Positions 21,927 to 34,560 of a DNA stretch of 64,000 nucleotides are shown piece after piece; the stretch's first letter is position 1, and every line of letters begins with the position of its first letter. The notes beneath the pieces are model-generated. The model saw only the letters and a list, made by a program, of their open reading frames with translations. It was not told the DNA's origin and made no database searches. Source of the DNA: Uranotaenia lowii (taxonomy: Eukaryota > Arthropoda > Insecta > Diptera > Culicidae); assembly GCF_029784155.1 (NCBI RefSeq), contig NC_073691.1, forward strand, positions 65,106,839-65,170,838, read 5' to 3'. A program made the translations under genes and the position numbers.

Positions 21927-24900
21927 GGGTGATTTGCCAATCGTTGCACAGCTAAGCAGATGATTTTGGTGTTTATGCTGTATTTGAGTCATTTCAACCA
22001 AATTCACTCGATTTTTTTTGTCGATGCACTCATACAGGATTAGTCAACAAGATCCAAAAGTTCAAGTGTTTTAAAAAAGTGACATAAAAATTTAAAAAAA
22101 ATCATTTAAAACAGCTTGTCTGTGCGCAATAGTTGCACAGGCAAATTTTGTGTCGTGCATAATGTTGTCCGATTTTTTCCAATGGTTGCACATTTCAAAA
22201 ATCAGTCACCATGAGGTCGAATAGGCTGATATTTGTTGAGGAAACTTATTATGAGAACTTCTAGATCAAAAACAATCTAATTTTTAGAAGGCCCCTAATG
22301 AAGGGGGGGGGGGGGGGGGGTGGTCTTCCATATAAAACGTCCAATGCAGTTTCCAATTCCAATTCGGCCCAAAAAAAAAACCAAAGCCACCGGTTTGAGT
22401 GTCTGGAATGGCATTTATCACACGTGAAGTTTTCTCAGAAACTCAAATCCACCTCTTAATTTACCCGATGCCATTTGAGTGGAGTGTTACTTAACTTAAT
22501 TTGTTCAGTGTTGAGCCTTTTTCTTTATATGTCCTACCAACATAAAATTTTATGTCTTTAAAATCCCATAGAATGAACTGAAAGGTATTTAATGCTTAAT
22601 TTTAAAGTGGCTATTAACAGGTGAAAAGATTAGAGAACGTGATCTGTTTTGCCCCCTTTTACCCCTATGAAGAAGATGCGATTTTATAAAACAAATGTTT
22701 TAGAACTCACTTGAATGTCGATCGATTTTTACATAATGAATCTCAATTTAAAACTTGAAAATGGACACAACCACGCCCAAGTTTCAGATCGTTTGACTGA
22801 TTTATGCTCATGATATCCAATTTTGTATAAGAGTTTTTTTTTCGAAAAGTTTATTGATTTAAATTTTTTTTTTCATATAAGTGGGTTTATTTGTAATTAA
22901 TGTAACCTCTGTAGCATTTCATCAATTTCAGGAAACAATCACATCACATAGAAATTCTTCCCAAGAGTTTTCCGGCAGAAAAACTGTTTTGGATCAAACT
23001 AAGTTTCACAAAGCTATGACTGTTTAATTGTCTGGATGATAAGGGCTAAATAAAGCTTCACATAGATGTCTCCAGTGACGGCAACTCGACGGCAGATTCG
23101 AATTCCTGAGAAAATAGCACGTCAGATAAGTAATATTTCGAGTCTTCCAACCTTCGACTTCTAGTTTTTGGGATTAAGGGTCGTAGTTTTCCTCCTGTAC
23201 AATATTCTGACAATATTACTAACAATATCAAGGGGATCGTTGTTGACATGGAATAAAATTCTTTTAGATTTGTGGTCACGCAATTAGAAAAACAGTTTTT
23301 TCAGAACAGCTTTTAGATTCTTTGCATAAAATGTTGAGTAAATGATCGGGATAAAGGATTTCAAAATAAATCTAATAAAAAAGTAGTCTCTCTAAGCCAA
23401 TGCAGTTGAGTTGACTTTGACACTTTTCAGATAATGCAAATTGCCCGATTTTCATACATACATAAGCTTTTTCAACGAGTTTAATAATTTCAAAACTTCA
23501 TTTTTAAGATTTGACAGTAGAAAAAATTAACTTATGTATTTATAAAGTGTCTTTGAATTATTGAATTAATTATTAAAAATCGACATTGAGTGCAAAAAAT
23601 GTGAAAATTCTGAGTGGAAAATAATTAATTATAGCACAGAATTTACTTAAATGACTAGTTAAACGTAAATATCCACTTATTCAGAAAAAAAACATGTCAT
23701 ATCAATAGACAATTCGAGTTGTTTTAGTTGCATGTAGTCAATGAACGTGTTCAATTTTGTATGACAATTTGTATGCAAGAAGAACTTTTCGTATATACAA
23801 GAAATTCAAATAAGTTTGAAATGAATTTTGTTTTAAATTATTGATTTTGCCCATTCTTAGAATTAATTGTTTGCCAGCATGAGAAAAAGCGAAGTATTTC
23901 ATGAAAAAAGTAAAAACCATTTTGAAATAAATAATCGTAATCCATTGAAAAGTATTGTAAATTTGCAGGATTTGTTTTCTGAAGCTTTCAATAATTTCAT
24001 GACATGTTTTTGCGAAAGTTTTAAATCATCACACTTATTTATTGGCTTTGCAACGCAGTATAATGCGATTCTTATTTTCATCCGGTTAACCAGCTTTCAA
24101 GTTAGCTGTCAAAACACTAAAATTAAAAAATATTTACCTATTTCGAACTTTTTGTATGACAACGAATATCATTTCTGGGGTACAAGTTAGGTTTAGTTTT
24201 TGTTCACATGCAATGTATTGCAAGAACCAAGAAATATTTAAAAAATACAAAATTTTGCTTTTTAACTTCCAGTACGTCTCTGAACGGTTTTTGAATGAAA
24301 ATTTGGATTTTTACGTACAAGCCTCCTTACTATTTCAAAACACGTTATAATTCAGGACTTAATCAATCGCTTCCAAAATTTTTATTGCTATTTTTAGCTG
24401 TAAAAACAACCAAACAAAGTTTTTGAAGGTATACGAATGTATAAATTTGAAATTCCCAAACAAATTTTGCAGCGGAATTATATACAACAATGGGGCAGGA
24501 GGAGATTGAGCGGACCAATTGTTGAACGGTCTAACATATTTTCTGGTTAAGTATGTATCATAATTTTTTTTTTTTTCAATATAATGGTGTTAAAATTGTC
24601 CAACAAACGTTTCTTATAGAAAACTGATACGACAAACATGGTTGTCCATTTCTCCCCGAGCGGCTTCAAAAATGCAACTCAGTGAGCTTTTCTTTCTGAA
24701 ACACTTGCCCTGCTCTGTTAAGACGCCGGGCGTTCACCCAATCAAAGAGCAGAGAACACTTCGCCAGTGAGAGAGCAAGAGAAAAAAATCGTCACATTAA
24801 GTGTAGGGGAGCAGCGCTAAAGCAACTCAGTAGGCTTGGTTCTTTCCCTACAAGAAAAGGAATAAGAAGAAGCAATATCGTTTCGTGCTATTTGTTCGCC

Positions 24901-25433
24901 TACTGTGGTAGGAAGAGAAGGAAAAAAAATGCACTTCAGTTGTGTGTTTCGGGATTTCTCCTGCTCACACAGTAATGTTGCTATTGGGGCACCGGGTTTT
25001 CTCGGCACTTGGCTTCGGCTTTACTCGGAAACGAGTGTAGAGCATTTCGGGATGAAGTGTGGTGCTCTACAAATCGTAGAAGATAACGTTGCGATTTACA
25101 CAGCGCACTGTCTGATTTGAAAAGTGCGGACCAACCATGACGACAAATGTTTAGTTCTGGCGTAAAACCTTATTTTCCGTAGAAGGAATGTTAAGGTTTT
25201 AGTTAACAATTAGCACAAACACCGCGCGAAAAAAAACAAGAAAAATTAAAAATGTCTTAAGATACACACTTACCAGCAGAAAATATCACAAAAGCCTCAT
25301 ATAATCAGAAAACATTCCGAATTACTTGATTCAGTATAATTTTTGAGGAAAAGTTGAAAAACAGCTGAAATATTGACAATTTAAGTCATGTTGTGCAACA
25401 ATGGGTTAGGGGACAACGATTGGCAAATCACCC
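21927..25433. mobile_element. 3.5 kb TA-flanked element with perfect 20 bp terminal inverted repeats
   Basis: The left end GGGTGATTTGCCAATCGTTG is exactly mirrored at the right end, and TA borders both sides (21925-21926 and 25434-25435). GTTGCACA-type words recur near both ends (21945, 22130, 22190, 25395). No transposase-like frame is visible. The interior holds an 18-base G run, AT-rich DNA and a GC-richer block (24640-25130) with CACTCGG-type sequence. A non-autonomous Tc1/mariner-type element enlarged by later insertions is the simplest reading. Confidence 0.75.
22303..22320 (+). repeat. Poly-G run of 18
   Basis: Eighteen consecutive G after AATGAA. Unusual in this AT-rich setting, and prone to length error in sequencing. 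Confidence 0.9.
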
Positions 25434-25820
25434 TAATTTTTATCCAATTAATTTTCACGTATATGCTACGAAATCAATATGTAAAAGCGTCCCTATATGA
25501 ATTTGGGCTTCATGGGGCGTACTTAAATTTAGCCGTGAATTTTTCTTGAGTTCAACACGTGAATTTTGTGTGAGTTCAACACGGCTTGTTAATGAAAGCT
25601 ACTGGGAATGTTTTTAGTATCGGAATGAAAATAAGGGTGGTTTTTTACTTCTTTTTGCCTTATGATTTAAAAGAACTAAATTTGTTGTGAATAAAATTTA
25701 TTTCTACAATCTTCGCACAATATATCACTTACACTACACTCATTGAGTATGAAAAAACTTTGATTATTGGACATCTTGCAACGCAGCTTTCTTTTAGGAA
25801 TCCTGTAAAAATTAAAAAAG
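25434..25820. other. AT-rich spacer
   Basis: It contains two CACGTGAATTTT / CACGGCTTGTT-like short repeats near 25555. No gene signal was seen. Confidence 0.35.
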
Positions 25821-26285
25821 TACCCAATAAACATTTTGGCTGCTTAAGAACGGCAATTCGCTGAACAAAAGCTGAGCTAAAGCGTAATTGCTGCTTCAGC
25901 TTAATGGTTGAATAAAGACAAACTATATCCATGTTTCAGCGTTTAAAGAAGTCTCAGTGCAGCCAATGGGACGAGTTGAAGAGTTGCTTCCATAACACTT
26001 TTTCAGCCTTTGTTCAACCATTCGCTTCCATCGGAATTTGACAGACAGACGAAAATTGCCCTGCATGATGGCGGCTTGATTGGAATGAGAGGGGAATTTT
26101 TGGGTTGATCCATTAATTGACATTTTATGACGTTTGCTGAATAACTTCTCCAGATCAAGATGATTAAAGGCTGCAGGCAAGTGAATTGGTGAATTTTTGA
26201 GGCCTTCTTTAAGCCAGATTGCTGATTAAAAATTTAACCACGATATTGTTTCAGCGTTTATTCAGCAAAAAGTGTTTGTTGGGTA
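25821..26285. mobile_element. MITE with TACCCAATAAACATTTT ends
   Basis: The left end TACCCAATAAACATTTTGGC and the right end read inward TACCCAACAAACACTTTTTG are inverted repeats. GCTGAA / TTCAGC words are repeated along the arms (CAGCGTTTAAAG, CAGCGTTTATTC). The element is 465 bp with no real ORF. Confidence 0.75.
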
Positions 26286-28565
26286 TGCATTATTAAAAAA
26301 AGGTTATTTGAATTAAAAATATTTTACCTTGTACGTTGTTTCGTGAAAGGTGTTCCGTTATTCGGACAGTCCCACCAAAGAACGAGAAATCGTCATCGAA
26401 GTAGCACTTGCATCAAGAGCCATTGCTATCAGAAAAACGAAAAAAACAAAAATAAGCTGATAGCAATTAAGCATCATTATCACTTACCAAAACGACTTAG
26501 CCAGAACAGATGAAAATCCGATATATTCCTTCTTGCTTACATGTTTAGCTTGTTTTATGTTTTACTCTTGTGCTTTATAAAATGCATTTTTTACAAAATA
26601 AACTATACTGACTGATATTAGATTTCTTAAAATACGAAAATAAATTCTCGAGTGGAGTTCCTGGACAATCATAGGGCTTTAGATCCTGGAAATGCGAACA
26701 TCTGTCATCAAAGTTGAATAACACTTTTCTTGATGTTAACATGATTAAACATTCTTTTTATTGATTCAGGCATTAAGATGAACATATTGAGCAACAATCA
26801 CTCGATGTGTCCATTTTCGCACTTCGTAATATAAGCCTCTGACAATGAAAACAGGAGGCATCTACGATCCATTCTATGCAACCGATTGAACACGTTTACT
26901 AGCCGGGCCAAAAGAAATTCTCGGAGCAAGAAAGGTAAAGAGGGATAACCCCAAAATTTGCAACGTGTGGCTTAATTGAGTGGCTAAGGGGCCGTTCACT
27001 AATATCGCAAGCACGATTTTTTTTTTAATTTTCAAACCTACCTCCCCCCTTGGTGAGACAAAGTAAGATTTTTCAAAATCCCCTCCTCCCCTCCCCCCCT
27101 TTGTAAGATCTAGCGTTTTATTTTATATTCTTTGAGAAATTGACAGGTTTTTTTTCAAAAATGGCTTGAAAATATTAGAATTGTGACATCCATACTTCAA
27201 AGCAAAGCACTTTCAAAGTAAAACATAATAACTGCTTTTGAAGAGCATAATCTATACAAAACAACAGATGAAATGTGATAAACGATTAAAGAAAATATTA
27301 TTTAAGACATAGCATGTTCGGGGTAACAATGATCTTCAATATATTTTCACAATCAAATAAACAACAAACAACAATATATACATAATCTAAATCTCGATTA
27401 AAAAAAGAGTGAAAGATCAGGTTAGCACAAGGTGCCATAAAACATAGTTATGTTTTTGACCTGAAAATTATGAAAATCTTTAGAAAAAAAATTATTCTAC
27501 ACTATAGAATTGGTGCAAAAATGTTGTAAGACAATTACGTAGTCAACTAACCTAAATGCTCAGACTCATTTCAGCAGTAAGCGATAAAGTTTTATGATTT
27601 TTTTTTGTAAATTGTTTGTAAAATTTAGAGTTCGTAGTGTCTATCACTAAAACACTGTCTAGAAATTCATTATTTAATGATCCCCATATTGATTTTTCAA
27701 GATTTTTTCTTGATGAAGTCATTTTCGAAATATGTTGGATTAAAAAAAACACAACACGCCACTTTCCTTTTTGTTGAAAAAAATTACTCATTTAAAAATA
27801 TTATTAAGCGAAAATTGAGTCGAACTTTCTAATGATGTGATTGAGTCTTTCTGGTTGCATATTGGTTTGAATTGATTCTCTATAAATTTTATAGAACCAG
27901 CATTTTTTTTTAATAATTCAAACATTTATAAATAACAAAACATCAAAAATAACCAACAGATGGGTACTACATTTACAGCCCGTAGATAGGCTCTACATTT
28001 TCAAAATCCATGTATCATTTGTCACGGAGCCTTTTTTAAATTAACATTGACTCCCATGCTTTTAAGTGTGAGGTTTTTCTAACGCAATTCTTGTACCTCA
28101 CTTTTTCCCAATCTATGGCGTGATCAAGTTCTGTTCATTAGCACGGCCGAAAACCGCTAATGAACGAAGACGAGGCGCCTATTACGTCGTCACTCTTCTC
28201 CCTTACTAAAAGAAAATTGTTAATAATTTGACCATCCTTTCGACAAATACTACGACATAGTAGGATGCTGCAAGTGTATTTAATTGCTTTGTTTGATCAG
28301 TCGGACATCGTCCTGTAGATGGGGAACATCGAGCCCGAAACTGGTCGACAAAAAAGGTAATTTTGAATCCTTTTTCCGTTTTTTAAGAACGTTAAGTGTC
28401 GTGTCCTGTAAAACGTCGTGTGAAAATTGTCCAGCCTATAAGAACATCAAATTTTCCCTTTTTAAAACTTAGATGTATCCAAATTCAAAATTTAAAAAAA
28501 ATCTCCAAACATCTTGATGAAAAAAAAACTTTTGACCAAAAGTTTTGACAAAAAAGTATAAATCA
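26286..28565. other. AT-rich stretch with MITE debris
   Basis: The segment at 26995-27130 (GGGGCCGTTCACTAATAT, then CCTCCCCCCTTGG and CCCCTCCTCCCCTCC) resembles one end of a common insect MITE type with GGGGCCGTTCA termini. The matching end was not found. The rest shows no gene signal. Confidence 0.4.
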
Positions 28566-28942
28566 AGAGTTTGTTTTGATTAGGTCGTATGAGCCAATTG
28601 ATTTGTTTCGAGAAAATCGCTGTCGAAGTTTTGAACCAAATTCAAAATTCTCAATTTACGGTTATGGCTAGATAAAACTTGAACATTCGGTATTCAATTA
28701 AAGAATAAGAATAGGAATACGCTGAAGTACATAACAAAAGCATAAGTAAAGTTCTTGGTAGTGCACGAGTACTTGCGACCTTTTGCATTACTTGTGTGGC
28801 GTTAACGTTTTTTTGTAATTCTATTAGTTTTTTTATCTTTAAAATCGATTGATTCGATATAACACTACGCTATTAAATTAGAAATAACTTGTAAAGGAAC
28901 GCTTTAAGTAATAATAAAGTACGATGAAGTCATACCTGCAAG

Positions 28943-31448
28943 GGAGAAGACAGCAAGGTGGAAGGTGTCGAGCCGCGTTTATTTCCGTGTCCGAGTTATT
29001 TCGACTTTTATTTGAGGAATTTCGTAAAAGTTTTCGACAAGTTTGTGCTTTTGTTGTTTGATAAGAAAATTGTGATCAGATGAGTGTAATACTTAGTGAA
29101 AAAGTCCCACAGTATCTTCAATTTCAAATAAAAACTAAGTTCATTTTTGAACAAAAATATTAATCGTCGCGAGTGTGTGATATTCTTTATTTCTGTTTCA
29201 TTCATTCGTGTGAATGATGCCAGGCGTTCAAGTGGTTCGGTTGTCCGTCTTGCTCGTTCTAGTGATGAGATAGACGGATGAGTAAAACTACAATTTGGCA
29301 ATGGCGAATGGAAATTTGTGCCTACCAACACCAACAAGATAAGTATCATCTTCCAATTTTTTCGTCAGGAAACTCTTTTTTCGAAGGAATTATAGACAGG
29401 TTGAGAAAAACAACAATACACAAAAACTATTTTTAGATTATTTTGATTTAATGATGTCTCTAATCCGTAAAATGCAGGGCAGTAGTTCTCAATCATAGAA
29501 CAACTGAAAAAAAGTTCGTCGATTTTGTTCTGCATCCACGGTTGGTGTTGAAACAAAAGTATACCATTTTATTGCAGTACTGCTCTATTCATCAAGGCTT
29601 ATTAATAATGAATTAGTTTACACGCAAGAGTGATACTTTTTTATAATTAAACATTATCGATAATTTTGTTAAGGTAGGTTTCCGAAAATTAGGTTAATGC
29701 GAAACCAGTTGAGCAACACTGACTTGGTAGTGTGTCCCCTTAAAGGAGCGCTAGCGCTCTCAAGCACAGAAAGCCATCGGTATAGAATGAAACAGCATGT
29801 TTTCGCTTGAGGAATCGGTGTTTCCTAATAAATGTAAATAGGTGTGAAAGAGATGAAGCGGTTGCCTATTCGATCCCAGTGAAATATTTCAACATACTAC
29901 CCGTTTACTTGGATCATTTTCATTACTATCACATCATTAGAGATGGACAACATTATTTTCATATTGAGTGACATTTTTTAATAGTTGAGTCTTCTTTTGG
30001 TATAAAGGCTTCCATCGAATGAACGGGAAACTGGGAATTTAACTAAACTGTGACATTAAGGATGGCTGAAATTTTCTCAGAAAGGAGGAAATATTTCAAG
30101 GTCAAGTAGAGATTTTCTAGAAACTTGAACGCAAGTTACCATTCAAGAAAAAGCTTTCAGTACAAATTCAACTAATTTTATGTTATTTAATATTTCCAGC
30201 ATTGTAGGCGTTTCTAAGATGTGAAAAAGTCTAGATACAAAATCAACTATTCTGTTGTTTTGAATATATTTGATTATTTTTTTCTCCAAAAATAGTGTGA
30301 AAATGATTTTTATGACCATATACAGATGTATGTCGATCTTGAACCGTTCTCATTGATTCCTCAAAAGTTTTACTGATTATCAGTTTATGCTTATTACATA
30401 ATAAATGTATCACAATCGTTGAAACTTACATATATCTATAGTAATATTTATTATTTTTATTTTTATTATAATTTTTATCTTTATTATTATTATTATAATT
30501 TTTGTTATTGAAATCTACTACCAGAGTATGATTCTATAATATACTTTATTGTCTATGCAGTGTCGCAGCTAGTCGTATAATAAAGCTTTGTAGGCAAAAA
30601 AAAGGAAAATCTTCATTCAGAATAATAGTATGTAATGTTTTTGCAGGTAATCTTTTCCAGAATATTTAATATTTTTGATATTGTTTTGATTTCAGATTTT
30701 TATGAGTCCTTCAGCTATCATCACTGGTATCATCACCATCAACGTAAACATTGCCGCTTAAGGACAAAAATATAATTTTATAATATTGTTTGATTTTCAG
30801 ATTGATTTCATCTGGCTAAACGACAAAACGTATATTTTAGTACGTGCTCGACGACTTAATATTCATTTTGGAAACGGAAAATCACCTTGAATCTGATAAA
30901 TTATTTTGATTTTTTCCAGTAAAAATATTACAATTATAATCACGATCAATATCTAGCAGCCCCTCCTACCAGTATTCAAATATTGTTCAAAAATTTCCTA
31001 AACTATTCTAAATTCCATATATTTACCAACAATATTTATCATCAACCATACCATAATAATAATTATTATTGAACTAAAAACCATAAACTAAATACACGTC
31101 AATATTTTATTGGATATATTAGTGTGCTGAATGCATATAATTGGCAAACTATAGTTATTCAGTACTTTACTATGTCAACAATAAATGTTTGAAAGTCTAA
31201 TCATAATTACATGACCCATTTGGTCATGCGGCTATGATTGGGCGGGGCTTATTGACAAGGAAAGTAACCTCGGAATGTGCAGCTAGGTCTCTGTCATTCT
31301 GAAATGGGTTTCTGGAATTTCAATAGAGCTAACACCTCCAGCATCCGCAATTGAACAATTTTAATCTAATAGATTAAGATTGACTCTTTTGCATAACATA
31401 CCTGCCAGCTCAGGGGGTCGTTGGATGGAACACACACACACACACACA
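28943..31448 (+). mobile_element. 2.5 kb non-coding insertion with 21 bp target duplication and (CA)n end
   Basis: CGATGAAGTCATACCTGCAAG occurs exactly at 28922-28942 and 31449-31469, directly bordering the block. The right end is ...GGATGGAACACACACACACA, a simple-repeat tail like those of non-LTR retrotransposons. The left end is GC-richer (GGAGAAGACAGCAAGG, CGAGCCGCGTTTATTTCC), like a LINE 5' UTR. The interior is AT-rich with (TTA)n tracts and has no RT, endonuclease or other frame. It is either a non-autonomous derivative mobilised by a LINE or a retroposed non-coding RNA. Confidence 0.7.
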
Positions 31449-31689
31449 CGATGAAGTCATACCTGCAAGTAACTCATGGTGGTGGAAAGTAACATGGCTT
31501 AATGGTATCCGGAATTGTTGCTAGATGGGACTGTCCACTAAGAATTTGATACGGTATGGCTGGCCACATCTGTGATTCCGTCGACAGTTCGCTGCGTGCG
31601 TGATACGTATCCATTGCGAGCACCTTTTTATATGAAAATAGAGCAAACTCATGTTTCACACAGCCACAAGAACCTTTTATTGTACTTAC

Positions 31690-31807
31690 CTGGCGACAAA
31701 TTAAGGTCATCCATCAGGCTAAGATCTTGAGATAATTCCGGCAAACGATTTTTTTTTTTTTTTGATGTTCTAAGTTTTGACTTTGGTATAAATGCACAAG
31801 AACGCAT
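31690..31807 (-). other. Possible first coding exon of TIR family A
   Basis: The minus strand reads ATG at 31807 and stays open for 39 codons (MRSCAFIPKSKLRTSKK, then NRLPELSQDLSLMDDLNL). It reaches CCAG followed by GTAAGT (31689-31684), a consensus splice donor. Just upstream, TTTGCGACGTTT and AAACGTCGCAAA form an inverted repeat that copy 2 partly keeps (ACGACCTTTTGCG ... CGCAAAA), but the ATG is lost there. A following segment (31474-31625 minus) is also open (MDTYHARSELSTESQM...) and ends in a stop, and its phase does not join simply. The product is unknown and it may be a decayed transposase N-terminus. Confidence 0.3.
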
Positions 31808-32069
31808 AAACCAACACGCCGAACTGATATTTTGCGACGTTTGTTTTACACTACAAACCAGTGCAGTGAAAAACGTCGCAAAAACCAAATTGCTCTAGAA
31901 AATGAGAAAGTCATTATACGTCTTAAATTCAAATCATGTTATAAAATTTATTTTTTGATCAAATGATCCCAAATTTTTACCAACGTCGAATACATGTTTT
32001 TCAATCGTTAGCAGTGAATAACTAAATTTTGTTTATGTTGGTTCATACGACCTAATCAAAACAAACTCT

Positions 32070-33340
32070 AGAAATATCAAGGAAAATTAAAGAAATAACT
32101 GTTAAAAGTTTCTAGAACCAGCTGTTAAATTACTAAAAACACTGGAAAAACTCACAAAAAATAGTGTTTAGGGCATATAGTCGTTGCCACTGGCCCTACT
32201 CCCCTTGGACTGCGGCCCAAACAGCAGGCGGTCCAGCAGTAGAATGAAGAAGAAACAATAGTGTTTTAAAGAAGTATTCTCCAAGATCATTTCTATAGCA
32301 GATAGAATGCAATTTTGAGTTGAGCAAAGAAAGATACAATGTTTCTCCCTCAAAATTCACAGAACTGTTCTTAGTTATCTGTCAGTACGCTCAATTCAGA
32401 CCAGCAAATTTAAAATAAGAGTGAGAATAACCAAACACTGATAAGTTTTTTCAAGTTCTTTAAAAAATTATTTGCCTCTATACCTATAGGTAGAAGCTCG
32501 TCACATTTCTGAAACCTATGAAAATAGAGTTAGAAAATCTATTTTATGGACAACTGCTAAATGGTTCAATTGTAACTCTCTCCTATCAACTCAGAATTGA
32601 ATTCTGTCTGCGAAAGAGATAGTCATGGAAAATACACGTTTAAAATACAGTTTTTTTTTTAATTTTCTTCTGTGTTGCCAGTTAGTTTTTCAGCTATTCT
32701 AGAAGGTTTTTAATAACCCTGCGTGCTGTCGATACACGGGTTTTCTTATTTATTGATTTAGTAAAAAAAAATTATCTAGAAAAAGTCCTTCGTGATGAGC
32801 CATTTCAAATGAACAAGTATGAAAAAGTATGAGAATAATACCTATTATAATAGTATACCTTAAAAAAAGAAGTTGGGAATAAATCGAAAGTGAAGATTTT
32901 TTTATGCCCCTGATAGAACCTCAATAACAGTAAGCCCGGATAAATAAAACTTCTTTGAGCAAGGAAAAAAGTTCAGTCTCTTGAACTCTCGTTCATCCCG
33001 TTTCGACTGTAGTTGTTGGATTATCGATTATCGATGAAAAACTCTTTTAACTTCAAGCGAAAATGATCATCATATGGCAATCGAAGTTTAACTTAAAGCT
33101 AGAAAAATGAATTTTTATAAAGATTGTACTTGAAAGATTTTGACATTCCTAAATATTTACAAATAAACAATAAACTATCAGATAAGGTCAATTTTAAATG
33201 ATATTGTTTTTCATGGTTTGAATTTTATGTAGTAATTATAATAATTGAGTATCTATGTATGTATGTTTTTTTTTTGATGAAGAAGAATTTAGATTCCTAA
33301 ACTAATTTACTTGAACCAACCTAAAGATGGTTCTACCAAC
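32070..33340. other. AT-rich stretch without recognisable gene
   Basis: It has one short GC-richer patch at 32165-32240 (CCCTACTCCCCTTGGACTGC). No family or gene was recognised. Confidence 0.4.
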
Positions 33341-34560
33341 GCTAAGTGGTAGATGAAGGTAGAAAGAGAATCATCAATAGCAGACAGCCTTGCGGGCAGG
33401 GAGAAAGTCTCGGAGAAAGCTTGCGTGCATGCTTCCAGCAGATAGAACAGATGAAGATGGTCGGGCTAGGGGTTCGTTAGGTTAAAGTGCGTTAAAGTGT
33501 TCGATAGAGTGTGAAAAAATCGAAGTTGGAAAAGAGAGTCCGCAGAAAAAGGGGTACCAGGCCTTTGGGTCTGGGAGTAATGTGGGTATTTTCAAAAACT
33601 TACGATTAACTGATTGTATACTGTAGATATTGCGGTTTCTCAAAGTACGGCGAAGGCGTCTTCGAGGGGCTTTTCGGTATGTTTGATTTAGTGCTTCGAA
33701 CAACTAACGGTGAACTAATTTCAACAATCGGACGTGTTTTGTTTCGGATTCTCGAAAAGGAAGGAAGACCCTGTAGTTTTTTGACCTGTGGTCCAGATTA
33801 GGGAGTAAACTTTGACTAACTAGAATTTTAAGATTACTGATTCCTTAGATAAGTTACTGTATGGTATATGTAGATAAATTTCTAACAATAAGAACAACGA
33901 TTCCGTTTCAGGGCACGTGAGCAATTCGTGATTTCGTTTGAACGACTCGGACGACCGTCAACCACAACAACCGGATGCTGTAGATCGAAAGCGAACTGCA
34001 GGTGAACTGTCAGGCTCGGTTCCAGGAACTCTTTTCGCGTGCCACGCTACACTCCTACGAGGGAAAACATACAAATAATGGGGACACTCTCCTCCAGAGC
34101 CCAAAACTCGGCACTTTTGGAGCCTCTGCGTGCGATAGCTACCGGAGAGAGAGGTTTCGCATTGACTTGGACAGCCCATCCTGAACTTGATAAGAAAAAC
34201 TGCTGAAGGTATATTTGCGACCGATGAACTCTCCGAGAACACATGTTGGGTGGCTCCCGCAAAAAGTTGAAGGACACTCTGGAAAACAAACGTGACCTAC
34301 ATTAAAGCGCGGCCCAGTGGGTTTATCGAAAATCAAGTACAAGCACTCCCAATCGTGGGGAACCATTCTGACCATTACTGAGTGATATCAGTTCGAATGA
34401 GCTGTTTGAGAGCTTTCCCTTTCGGGAGTCACACCCTAAGATTCGAACAATTCTCCGGTGGAAGGTGGAAGATCACATGACTCCACTTACTGGAACACAG
34501 ATTTCAGTCGTGCGCTTTTGATGAGTGCCCGAAGTAATACTCTCATTGCTTACTTTTGAC
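33341..34560. other. GC-richer island, possible decayed or unrecognised exon material
   Basis: Composition differs from the surroundings. After a TTCCGTTTCAG acceptor-like site near 33911 the plus strand is open for about 30 codons. A second frame at 34002-34184 (60 codons, NCQARFQELFSRATLHSYEG...) also reads like protein. On the minus strand 33482-33703 is open and Arg-rich (RKAPRRRLRRTLRNRN). No domain was recognised and the frames do not join, so I do not call a gene. Confidence 0.3.

Larger units (their letters stand above)
28566..32069. mobile_element. TIR element family A, copy 1 (interrupted)
   Basis: The ends are inverted repeats starting AGAGTTTGTTTTGATTAGG and continuing TCGTATGA(G/A)CCAA, 31 of 32 identical. 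The inner ~350 bp of the right end, read inward, matches the left end of copy 2 at 58.75 kb. Shared blocks are AACGATTGA(A/T)AAACATGTATTC, TTTAAGACGTATAATGAC and CAGTTCGGC, followed by a GTGGTTTAT-like block. The element is interrupted by a 2.5 kb insertion (28943-31448). No target duplication is evident. I could not assign it to a superfamily. Confidence 0.75.
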
